NCBI GenBank assembly: GCA_030610515.1
Contig: JAUWRQ010000131.1
Coordinates: 1 to 5,091 of the forward strand
DNA: 5,091 bases
Direction: 5' to 3'
Source: Candidatus Eiseniibacteriota bacterium
GTDB lineage: Bacteria; Joyebacterota; Joyebacteria; Joyebacterales; Joyebacteraceae
Shown here piece by piece: positions 1 through 4,908 of the stretch; positions within the stretch are counted from its first letter, which is position 1, and every line of letters begins with the position of its first letter. The notes below the pieces were generated by a model. The model ran no database searches. It was not told the origin of the DNA and worked only from the letters and a program-made list of their open reading frames with translations. Both the position numbers and the translations under genes were made by a program.

Positions 1-1499
1 CGAGCGGCAGAAGCCCCAAGGACACCTACATCGTGCGCAATCCCGAGAGCGAAGACACGATCGACTGGACGAGCTCGAACAACATCCCGATGGACCCGGC
101 TACGTTCGACATGTTGCTCGAGGACTCGCTCGCGGCGTTCGAGGCCTCCGAGCGCCTCTACGTCACGGACCGCATGGTTGGTGCCAACCCGAGCTACGCT
201 CTGCCCGTTCACACGGTCGCGAACATGGCTCTCTCGGTGCTCTTTACGGACAACGTCTTCCGTCCGTGGAGCGATGACGCGGCGGCGGCGACGTGCTTCC
301 GCGACCGCCACTTCACGCTGCTGGCGCTTCCGTACGACAAGCTCGACCCGGCGCGGTACGAAGGAAGGCTCCGCGTCGATCCCAAGCTCGGGCACACGTC
401 GACGATGGCGGTTGCGATGGACTTCGACCGCGGGCTCGGCGTGGTTTTCGGCTCCGCGTACGGTGGGAGCATCAAGAAGATGATCTTCACCGTGATGAAC
501 TACCTTCTGCCCGGCGAGGGCATCCTCCCTCTCCACTGCAGCGCCAACGAGGGGCGGAAGGGAGACAGCGCGCTTCTCCTCGGTCTCTCCGGAACGGGCA
601 AGACGACGCTTTCGGCCGACCCGTCACGCGCACTCCTGGGCGACGACGAGCACGGTTGGAACGACGAGGGGATCGCGAACTTCGAGAATGGATGCTACGC
701 GAAGCTCATAGATCTCGACCCCGTGAATGAGCCCGAGATCTACAACGCGTGCTTCCACGTGGACGATGTCGAGAACCACGGCGCCATCATCGAGAACGCG
801 ATGATGTACCCGTGGGGCGAGTTCGACCTTTGCGACGACAGGCTGACGCCCAACTCCCGAGGCTCGTATCCGCTAACGTACCTGTCCAACATCAAGGAGT
901 CCTCGACCGCGGGACACCCGAAGACGATTCTGTTCCTGACGGCCGACGCCAACGGCGTCATCCCACCGGTCTCGAAGCTCTTGCGCGAACAGGCCATGTT
1001 CTGGTTCCTCATGGGTTACACGAGCAAGCTCGCGGGCACGGAAACAGGTATCACCGCCCCCGTGAGCACGTTCTCGCGGTTCTTCGGCGCGCCGTTCATG
1101 CCGCGCAACCCGGACGTTTACGCGTCGATGCTGGGTGAGAGGATGGAGCGCCACGGAGCGGTCGTCTACCTCGTCAACACGGGGTGGACGGGGGGACCCC
1201 ATGGCGTGGGGCACAGGATCGACCTTCCGTTGACGCGCAGAATGGTGAACGCGGCGCTCGAAGGTGAGCTAGAGGATCTCGAATACGAGTGCGATCCCAT
1301 CTTCAAGGTAGCGGTTCCCACGAGCTGTCCTGGCGTCGACGATCCGTCGATCCTCAAGCCCGTGAACACGTGGGACGACCCCGCGGCGTACGAGGAGCGC
1401 GCAAGGAAGCTCGCGCGCGACTTCGCGAAGCACTACGAGGAGGCGTACGGGGGGAAGGACATCGACGCGGCGGTCGCGGCCGAGTGCCCGGCGGCGTAG
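1..1499 (+). CDS. pckA: ATP-dependent phosphoenolpyruvate carboxykinase, 5' partial
   Basis: Catalyses oxaloacetate + ATP to phosphoenolpyruvate + ADP + CO2, the entry step of gluconeogenesis, in the cytosol. The reading frame is already open at base 3 and encodes SGRSPKDTYIV before the GTG at 33, so that GTG is internal. GRSPKD is the family's substrate-arginine motif (Arg65 in E. coli), so about 60 N-terminal residues lie off the window. In visible numbering (base 3 = residue 1), the lysine pair of GGSIKK is at 158-159, the metal-ligand histidine of LHCSAN at 178, the P-loop GLSGTGKTT at 194-202, the kinase-2 motif GDDEHGW at 213-219, the nucleotide-site arginine in NSRGSYP at 286, and FLTAD and the AGTETGIT loop follow. 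All key residues I can place are present, so the enzyme should be active. The ATP-type motifs distinguish it from GTP-dependent PEPCK. It ends at TAG 1497-1499 and is followed by its own terminator. Confidence 0.97.
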   Translation, partial: SGRSPKDTYIVRNPESEDTIDWTSSNNIPMDPATFDMLLEDSLAAFEASERLYVTDRMVGANPSYALPVHTVANMALSVLFTDNVFRPWSDDAAAATCFRDRHFTLLALPYDKLDPARYEGRLRVDPKLGHTSTMAVAMDFDRGLGVVFGSAYGGSIKKMIFTVMNYLLPGEGILPLHCSANEGRKGDSALLLGLSGTGKTTLSADPSRALLGDDEHGWNDEGIANFENGCYAKLIDLDPVNEPEIYNACFHVDDVENHGAIIENAMMYPWGEFDLCDDRLTPNSRGSYPLTYLSNIKESSTAGHPKTILFLTADANGVIPPVSKLLREQAMFWFLMGYTSKLAGTETGITAPVSTFSRFFGAPFMPRNPDVYASMLGERMERHGAVVYLVNTGWTGGPHGVGHRIDLPLTRRMVNAALEGELEDLEYECDPIFKVAVPTSCPGVDDPSILKPVNTWDDPAAYEERARKLARDFAKHYEEAYGGKDIDAAVAAECPAA

Positions 1500-1520
1500 T
1501 AGGAGGAACACCGACTTACA

Positions 1521-1640
1521 CTGACGTCTGTTGTGGGACGTCGACCCGGACCGACGTTGGTTGCGGGGCGCCGACCCGGAGCGACGTTGGTTGCGGGGCG
1601 CCGACCCGGACTGACGTCTGTTGCGGGACGCCGAACAAGT
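1521..1640. repeat. Four-copy 30-bp tandem repeat downstream of pckA
   Basis: Four head-to-tail units lie at 1521-1550, 1551-1580, 1581-1610 and 1611-1640. The second and third differ only at their first base. The first and fourth share the variant start ctgacgtctgttg and gggacg, giving an A-B-B-A pattern; the last six bases of unit four have decayed. A weak half unit may precede at 1505-1520. Each unit contains GACGT, and the two B units contain the palindrome GGCGCC. The array lies in the pckA 3' untranslated region, before the terminator. The period is a multiple of three and one frame reads through as a decapeptide repeat, but that frame is out of register with pckA and has no start signal, so I regard the array as non-coding. 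Confidence 0.9.
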
Positions 1641-1663
1641 GGGGACTCCACGATCGCGAATCC

Positions 1664-1697
1664 GAGGCGGGCCTTCAGTGCCCGCCTCTTTCTTGTT
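1664..1697 (+). terminator. Rho-independent terminator of pckA
   Basis: A 9-bp perfect stem, gaggcgggc (1664-1672) with gcccgcctc (1680-1688), closes a 7-nt loop and is followed by the T-rich stretch tttcttgtt (1689-1697). The T tract lies only on the + strand side, so it ends transcripts coming from pckA. This separates pckA from the downstream methyltransferase unit. Confidence 0.88.
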
Positions 1698-1723
1698 GCA
1701 TTCTTGCCGGCGGCCAGTATCAT
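1696..1723 (+). promoter_or_regulatory. Candidate promoter for the methyltransferase unit
   Basis: TATCAT at 1718-1723 matches five of six bases of the sigma-70 -10 consensus. A weak -35 element, TTGCAT (1696-1701), lies 16 bp upstream and partly inside the terminator tail. If used, transcription would start near 1729-1731, just before the first AGGAGG. The position between a terminator and the next gene supports it; the poor -35 element does not. Confidence 0.4.
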
Positions 1724-1750
1724 GCGGCCTGTGAATGAGGAGGCCGCATG
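1721..1750. promoter_or_regulatory. Perfect 10-bp inverted repeat, operator or RNA hairpin candidate
   Basis: catgcggcct (1721-1730) is the exact reverse complement of aggccgcatg (1741-1750), with a 10-nt spacer. The left arm overlaps the candidate -10 element, and the right arm contains part of an AGGAGG ribosome-binding site and an ATG. As DNA, the 30-bp dyad could be an operator. As RNA, it would hide that RBS and start codon. The right arm recurs exactly at 1782-1791 over the real methyltransferase start, so the left arm could pair with either copy. If the candidate promoter is the only one, the left arm would not be transcribed, and the operator reading is preferred. Confidence 0.5.
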
Positions 1751-1796
1751 GGCGACGCGTGTGGTGCGGTCTCGAACCAGGAGGCCGCATGAGCGA
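1738..1796 (+). repeat. Duplicated RBS/start motif, 41 nt apart
   Basis: The 18-nt motif aggaggccgcatgNgcga occurs at 1738-1755 and at 1779-1796, with one mismatch. Each copy holds an AGGAGG ribosome-binding site 4 nt before an ATG. The second ATG (1789) starts the methyltransferase and the first (1748) starts a 14-codon ORF. The remaining bases of the 41-nt period show little similarity between copies. Confidence 0.8.
1748..1792 (+). CDS. Possible 14-codon upstream mini-ORF (MGDACGAVSNQEAA)
   Basis: ATG at 1748 is preceded by AGGAGG at 1738-1743 with a 4-nt gap, the same spacing as the downstream gene. The frame runs 14 codons and ends at TGA 1790-1792, overlapping the methyltransferase ATG in an ATGA arrangement typical of translational coupling. 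The peptide has no recognisable family, charge pattern or membrane segment. It may be a translated leader that feeds ribosomes to the methyltransferase, or a by-product of the duplicated start motif. Confidence 0.3.
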   Translation: MGDACGAVSNQEAA

Positions 1797-2493
1797 ACGA
1801 GTCAAGCTCTTCGATGAGTGGGCGGAAACCTACGACGAGTCCGTCAAGGACTACGAGGGCTTTCCGTTCGAGGGATACGAGGACGTCCTCAACGCCATCG
1901 CACAGCTCGCGGACGCGTCCGGGGGCATGACCGTTCTGGATCTGGGCATCGGAACCGGACGGCTGGCGGAGCAGTTCCTCGACATCGGCTGCACACTCTG
2001 GGGCCTCGATTTCTCGGTCAAGATGCTGGCCAAGGTTCACGCCAGGCTTCCCCAGATAGAGCTGATCAAGGCGGACCTCTTGGGCGACTGGCCGATAGAC
2101 CACGACCAGCGCTTCGACCGCATCATCTCCGGCTACGTCCTGCACGAGTTCGATCTCGCCTCGAAGATGAGGCTCATCGAGAGGCTCGTGGACCGGCACC
2201 TCACTTCGGAGGGACTCATGGTTGTGGGCGACATTTCGTTCGTGACCACCGGGGCGCGCGACGAGGCGCAGCGCAAGTGGCAGGGCACGTGGGACGAGAA
2301 GAAGAAGGAATGGCAGGGCAGCCTTTGGGACGAGGACGAACACTACTGGGCGGCCGACGAGTTCGCGAACGCGCTCGCGAACGTAGGACCGCGCGTCATC
2401 TGCTACAAACAGGTTTCCTTCTGCGGTGGCGTGTACGTGATCGAGCCTGCCGCCGGGATGAGTGAACAGGACGCCCCCGCGAACGAGCGCTAG
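1789..2493 (+). CDS. Class I SAM-dependent methyltransferase, YrrT-like
   Basis: A 234-residue cytosolic methyltransferase with a Rossmann fold. Visible features are the N-terminal FDEWAETYDESV (8-19), SAM motif I VLDLGIGTG (49-57), the acidic end of strand 2 in GLDFS (D74), KADL (94-97), and FDRIISGYVLHEF (109-121) in the motif IV region. The FDEWAxxYD opening, overall size, and C-terminal Tyr-rich then Val-Tyr-Val-Ile strand resemble the YrrT group, which in Bacillus accompanies methionine-to-cysteine recycling genes. No such neighbours are visible here, so the substrate is unknown. ATG 1789 is chosen for its AGGAGG (1779-1784). An in-frame ATG at 1735 would add 18 residues but lacks a clear RBS and family support. 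The tail after residue 220 is rich in small and charged residues and probably disordered. Confidence 0.88.
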   Translation: MSERVKLFDEWAETYDESVKDYEGFPFEGYEDVLNAIAQLADASGGMTVLDLGIGTGRLAEQFLDIGCTLWGLDFSVKMLAKVHARLPQIELIKADLLGDWPIDHDQRFDRIISGYVLHEFDLASKMRLIERLVDRHLTSEGLMVVGDISFVTTGARDEAQRKWQGTWDEKKKEWQGSLWDEDEHYWAADEFANALANVGPRVICYKQVSFCGGVYVIEPAAGMSEQDAPANER

Positions 2494-2556
2494 CGCGCGG
2501 CCTTCGCACAGACAGCTCTCGCGCGTGCTGGAGCCGGCGCACTCGCGCAGAAGCGT

Positions 2557-2607
2557 CATTCCGACCGCAAGCCGGTGTTCCCATCCCGACCAGCAAGCCG
2601 GCGTTCC
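2557..2607. repeat. Two-copy 25/26-bp tandem repeat upstream of the GNAT gene
   Basis: Two contiguous units, 2557-2581 and 2582-2607, differ by two T/C changes and one inserted A. Each reads approximately cat-Y-ccgacc-(a)-gcaagccgg-Y-gttcc. They lie in the 133-nt gap after the methyltransferase and end 9 nt before the acetyltransferase RBS. I see no convincing terminator or promoter in the rest of this gap; a palindrome GCGCTAGCGC overlaps the methyltransferase stop but lacks a T tract. Confidence 0.8.
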
Positions 2608-2616
2608 TTTCACAAG

Positions 2617-2621
2617 AGGAG
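2617..2621 (+). promoter_or_regulatory. RBS that decides the TTG start of the acetyltransferase
   Basis: AGGAG at 2617-2621 (within aagaggag) lies 5 nt before TTG 2627-2629. The in-frame ATG at 2669 has no purine-rich element at the right distance. The longer frame back to 2462 would overlap the end of the methyltransferase and cross the tandem repeat, so it is unlikely. Confidence 0.65.
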
Positions 2622-2626
2622 TCAGG

Positions 2627-3214
2627 TTGCCCGAGCCAACCGACAGGCGGCGCGGACCGCGCCTTCTCATGGGGAAGCGTGTGACCCTTCGGCGGTTCGA
2701 GCGCTCGGACCTGTCTCACATGCGCCGGTGGCTGGCGGATCCCGGACTGCGCGCGCAGATAGGGGCCACGGCGCCCATGAGCGAGCGGGAGGCGAACGAG
2801 TGGTTCGCACGGATGGAGGACGACCCCGCGCGCCTCTGGTACGCGATCGTCAGTGACGAAGACGAGAGCGTCATCGGGGAAGCGGGGCTGCTCCGGATGT
2901 TCCCCGAGTGGGGGACGACCGACATGTCCATCATCATCGGCGAGAAGGATGCGCGAGGGAGGGGACATGGCACCGAGACAGGCAGGCTCCTTCTCGATTT
3001 GGCGTTCGACTACATGGGATTCCACCGGGTCGCCATCGGCGTCGTCGGTTTCCACGAGCAGGCGCTCCGATTCTGGGAGAGGCTCGGTTTCCGGCGCGAG
3101 GGCGTGCAGCGTGACGGCTACGTCGTCGACGGCGAGTTCCACGACTTCATCATGATGAGCGTCCTCGAGGACGAGTGGCGCGCCGCGAGCGGGCAGGCGG
3201 GGGAGTCGGAGTGA
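2627..3214 (+). CDS. GNAT N-acetyltransferase, RimJ/RimL-type
   Basis: Transfers acetyl from acetyl-CoA to an amine; substrate unknown. From TTG 2627 the product is 195 residues (181 if ATG 2669 is used). KRVTLRRFERSDL (17-29) is the usual first strand and helix of the Acetyltransf_3 family. The acetyl-CoA pyrophosphate loop is ARGRGHGTE (109-117), matching R-x-x-G-x-G. HRVAIGVV (133-140) and ALRFWERLGFRREG (146-159) form the late strand and helix, followed by the typical ending DGYVVDGEFHDFIMMSVLEDEW. In the usual V-x-x-x-N-x-x-A segment the Asn appears to be His (H143), a mild departure. The family includes protein N-terminal acetylases and antibiotic acetylases. The stop, in GTGA at 3211-3214, begins a repeated junction leading to the nucleotidyltransferase, so the two genes are probably co-transcribed. 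Confidence 0.88.
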   Translation: MPEPTDRRRGPRLLMGKRVTLRRFERSDLSHMRRWLADPGLRAQIGATAPMSEREANEWFARMEDDPARLWYAIVSDEDESVIGEAGLLRMFPEWGTTDMSIIIGEKDARGRGHGTETGRLLLDLAFDYMGFHRVAIGVVGFHEQALRFWERLGFRREGVQRDGYVVDGEFHDFIMMSVLEDEWRAASGQAGESE

Positions 3215-3255
3215 GCGGGTTCGCGGTCGCGGGGCGGGATGAGGAGTCCGAGTGA
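3211..3255 (+). CDS. Possible 14-codon mini-ORF, first copy (MSGFAVAGRDEESE)
   Basis: GTG 3211 overlaps the acetyltransferase stop by 4 nt (GTGA) and has GGGGAG 5 nt upstream. The frame ends at TGA 3253-3255 inside the next GTGA. The peptide joins the nucleotidyltransferase start (MSGF) to an end resembling the acetyltransferase tail (GESE), as expected for a duplicated junction. It may be translated only as a relay that keeps ribosomes moving to the next gene. Confidence 0.3.
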   Translation: MSGFAVAGRDEESE

Positions 3256-3296
3256 GCGGCTTCGCGGTCGCGGGGCGGGATGAGGAGTCCGAGTGA
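3252..3296 (+). CDS. Possible 14-codon mini-ORF, second copy (MSGFAVAGRDEESE)
   Basis: Encodes the same peptide as the first copy. GTG 3252 has GAGGAG (3241-3246) 5 nt upstream, and the TGA at 3294-3296 overlaps the nucleotidyltransferase GTG (3293). The single base change between copies in the GGG/GGC glycine codon is silent, but two copies are too few to infer selection. Confidence 0.3.
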   Translation: MSGFAVAGRDEESE

Positions 3297-4099
3297 GCGG
3301 GTTCGGCTGGGAGAGCGCTCCGCACGACACACGCGAGCAGGTCGAACGCCTCGTCGCACTCCTGCGCGCTGAGCTCGGCGAGAACCTCGTCGGTATCTAC
3401 CTTCACGGGTCGCTCGCGATGGGCTGTTTCAATCCCGCGGTGAGCGACGTCGACATGCTCGTCGTGAACGAGCGCCGGATGCGGCTCGAGACGAAGCACG
3501 ATCTCATGCACGTACTCCTGGCTGCGTCCGGGAGGCCGCGCCCCCTCGAGCTCAGCTTCCTGTCCAGGACAGAGCTCACGTCCTGGCGGCATCCCACGCC
3601 GTACGACTTCCACTTCGGAGAGGATCACAGGGCTCAGTACGAGGAGGACCTGGCGAGCGGCGGCTGGGAGAGATGGGACGACGGCGAACGGCTGGACGAG
3701 GACCTCGCAGGTCACCTGACCGTGACGCGGGAGCGCGGCGTCGTCCTCTGGGGAGCGCCCATCGCCGACGTCTTTCCAGACGTGCCGGCCGGAGACTACT
3801 TGGCATCCATCCTCGCAGACCTCGAGTGGGCAAGGGCCCGCCCGGACATCGTCACCGAGTATCGCCTGTTGAACCTCTGCCGCGTGCTCGGGTATCTGGA
3901 GACGGGGCGCGTCATGTCCAAGCGGGAGGGTGGGGAGTGGGCGCTCGAGGCGACGCCCGAGGGACCGCTCGGTCCGGTCAGGACGGCCCTGGCGGTGTAC
4001 GCGGGGGACGAGAAGGGCGAGTACGACCACGCCGCTCTCGAGCGGGCCTTCGCGTGGCTCGAGGAGCGCGTCGCGGAGCTCGCGGGGAGACGGCGGTAG
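3293..4099 (+). CDS. Aminoglycoside nucleotidyltransferase, AadA/ANT(9)-like
   Basis: A 268-residue homologue of enzymes that transfer AMP from ATP to streptomycin and/or spectinomycin; about the size of AadA (about 260). The N-terminal nucleotidyltransferase domain has HGS (S40) and SDVDMLV with the metal-binding pair D52/D54, plus the likely catalytic base E86 in PLELSF. The C-terminal helical domain shows HLTVTRERGVVLWG (141-154), NLCRVLGYL with R197, and SKREGGEWAL with K210, matching conserved residues of the AadA C-terminal domain. In AadA a Trp after FGE is, as I recall, needed for streptomycin; here the motif is FGED (D111), which argues against an AadA-like streptomycin specificity. 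GTG 3293 is chosen for GAGGAG at 3282-3287 and the GTGA overlap. The gene looks chromosomal, with no integron or transposon parts nearby. Its natural substrate may not be a drug. Confidence 0.87.
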   Translation: MSGFGWESAPHDTREQVERLVALLRAELGENLVGIYLHGSLAMGCFNPAVSDVDMLVVNERRMRLETKHDLMHVLLAASGRPRPLELSFLSRTELTSWRHPTPYDFHFGEDHRAQYEEDLASGGWERWDDGERLDEDLAGHLTVTRERGVVLWGAPIADVFPDVPAGDYLASILADLEWARARPDIVTEYRLLNLCRVLGYLETGRVMSKREGGEWALEATPEGPLGPVRTALAVYAGDEKGEYDHAALERAFAWLEERVAELAGRRR

Positions 4100-4265
4100 C
4101 TTCTCGGAACGCGCGAGGGCGCGCGGGCCCTGATCTGCGCGTGAAGGCCCGTACACTTCCCACTGAATGAACGGATGCGTTTCGCAGTCATACATTTCGC
4201 GGTCATGAGATGGCAGGTTCGAGATTCTCTTGATGGTGTGTCCCACCTGAACGGAGGTCCAGGAC
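4100..4265. other. 166-nt intergenic region before the LpoB-like gene
   Basis: It contains a GC-rich hairpin (cgcgc 4110-4114 with gcgcg 4121-4125) and an alternative 6-bp pairing (cgggcc 4124-4129 with ggcccg 4146-4151). Neither has a T tract, so no intrinsic terminator is supported. The region becomes visibly more AT-rich from about 4160, as promoter regions often do, but I find no convincing -35/-10 pair. GGAGGT at 4253-4258 is the RBS of the next gene. Confidence 0.5.
4180..4206. repeat. 15-bp-phased direct repeat, possible regulator site
   Basis: tttcgcagtcat (4180-4191) and tttcgcggtcat (4195-4206) match at 11 of 12 bases and start 15 bp apart. They lie in the AT-richer part of the gap, 60-85 bp before the LpoB-like gene, where a transcription-factor site could sit. 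No family of regulator is recognised. Confidence 0.45.
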
Positions 4266-4895
4266 ATGTTGTGTCGCGAGAGGTTGTTCCGTTGTGCTGC
4301 GGTTGCGCTGATGCTCGTGGTGGTCATTGCAGCGGCCGGCTGCGGCGGCACGAAGGTCGAGAACGTCGACCCGACGACCGAAGGCTACGTGAGCGGCCGG
4401 TGGAACGACTCGGACGCACGCGCGACGTCCGACGAGCTCATTCCGCAGGCGCTTTCGTCGCCGTGGATCTACGCGTACCGAGGAGCCTACGGTGACACCC
4501 GTCCGCGCATCGTCGTGGGCGACATCGAGAACAATACGAGCGAGCACATCAACATCGACGTCTTCATGAACGAGATGGAGCGCGTGCTCATCAACTCCGG
4601 CGCCATCCGGTTCGTTGCCGATCCGGAGGTCCGCGCGGCCCTCATGGAAGAGGTCGAGTGGCAGGAAGGCATGGCGAAGGGCGGCGGCGTATCGGGCGCC
4701 GTCGAGGAGGGCGTCCTGGGCGCCGACTTCATGATGATGGGCACGATCTCCTCGATCGTCGACCAGGCGGGCAAGAAGGCGATCATCTTCTATCAGGTCG
4801 ACCTGACGCTCTACGATCTCCGGAACTGGGAGAAGGTTTGGATCGGGCAGGCGCAGAGGAAGCACCTGGTCGAGGGGTCCAAGGTCCGGTTCTAG
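4266..4895 (+). CDS. lpoB: LpoB-family penicillin-binding protein activator, lipoprotein
   Basis: A 209-residue predicted lipoprotein. The signal peptide has a basic start (R4, R6, R9), a hydrophobic stretch (11-24) and the lipobox AAGC with C26 as the lipidated residue. The next residue is Gly, not Asp, which favours outer-membrane sorting in diderms. The mature protein begins with the pattern NVDPTTEGYVSGRWNDSD (33-50), then IVVGDIENNTSEHIN (82-96), MERVLINSGAIRFV (104-117), and GADFMMMGTISSIVDQAGK (152-170) with a final VDLTLYD...EKVWIGQ. This matches the LpoB-type family, whose E. coli member activates the glycan polymerase PBP1B. Activation of a local class A PBP is inferred; no PBP is in the window. 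ATG 4266 has GGAGGT at 4253-4258. The stop overlaps the RBS of the next lipoprotein gene, indicating an operon. Confidence 0.86.
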   Translation: MLCRERLFRCAAVALMLVVVIAAAGCGGTKVENVDPTTEGYVSGRWNDSDARATSDELIPQALSSPWIYAYRGAYGDTRPRIVVGDIENNTSEHINIDVFMNEMERVLINSGAIRFVADPEVRAALMEEVEWQEGMAKGGGVSGAVEEGVLGADFMMMGTISSIVDQAGKKAIIFYQVDLTLYDLRNWEKVWIGQAQRKHLVEGSKVRF

Positions 4896-4908
4896 GAGGC
4901 GTTGCGCA

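Larger units (their letters stand above)
3200..3305. repeat. 41-bp tandem repeat (about 2.6 copies) across a stop/start junction
   Basis: Units lie at 3200-3240, 3241-3281 and partially at 3282-3305. Units one and two match at 38 of 41 positions; the third breaks off after gtgagcgggttcg. Each unit carries a purine-rich RBS (gaggag, or ggggag in the first), then GTGAGCGG, where GTG is a start and TGA a stop. The first GTGA holds the acetyltransferase stop and the last holds the nucleotidyltransferase start. The simplest origin is slippage or unequal exchange that duplicated an ancestral GTGA overlap between the two genes. Confidence 0.93.

Noticed and set aside
33..35. GTG at 33 as the start of pckA
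   Set aside because: The frame is open upstream and encodes the conserved GRSPKD motif, which belongs inside the protein.
1521..1640. Possible CRISPR array
   Set aside because: Units are contiguous with no unique spacers, and no cas genes are present.
1289..1738. A + strand frame that reads the 30-bp array as a ten-residue repeat rich in Cys, Gly, Thr and Asp
   Set aside because: It starts inside pckA out of frame, has no RBS and continues through a good terminator. The periodicity follows only from the unit being 30 bp.
2487..2496. Palindrome GCGCTAGCGC at the methyltransferase stop
   Set aside because: Short, no loop and no T tract; expected by chance in GC-rich sequence.
2462..2626. Longer acetyltransferase start overlapping the methyltransferase
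   Set aside because: The extra 55 residues are Arg/Ser/Pro-rich without family similarity and would be encoded partly by the tandem repeat; TTG 2627 has a good RBS.
1720..2670. A 316-codon - strand frame over the methyltransferase
   Set aside because: Antisense mirror of the methyltransferase codons; no motif or RBS support.
4110..4151. GC-rich hairpins after the nucleotidyltransferase as a terminator
   Set aside because: Stems are only 5-6 bp, the second has a 16-nt loop, and no T tract follows.
2396..4351. A 651-codon open frame on the - strand covering several genes
   Set aside because: It lies antisense to three well-supported genes with recognisable motifs. Its translation is rich in Arg/Pro/Ala without domain motifs. 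Long antisense frames are common in high-GC DNA with strong third-position bias.
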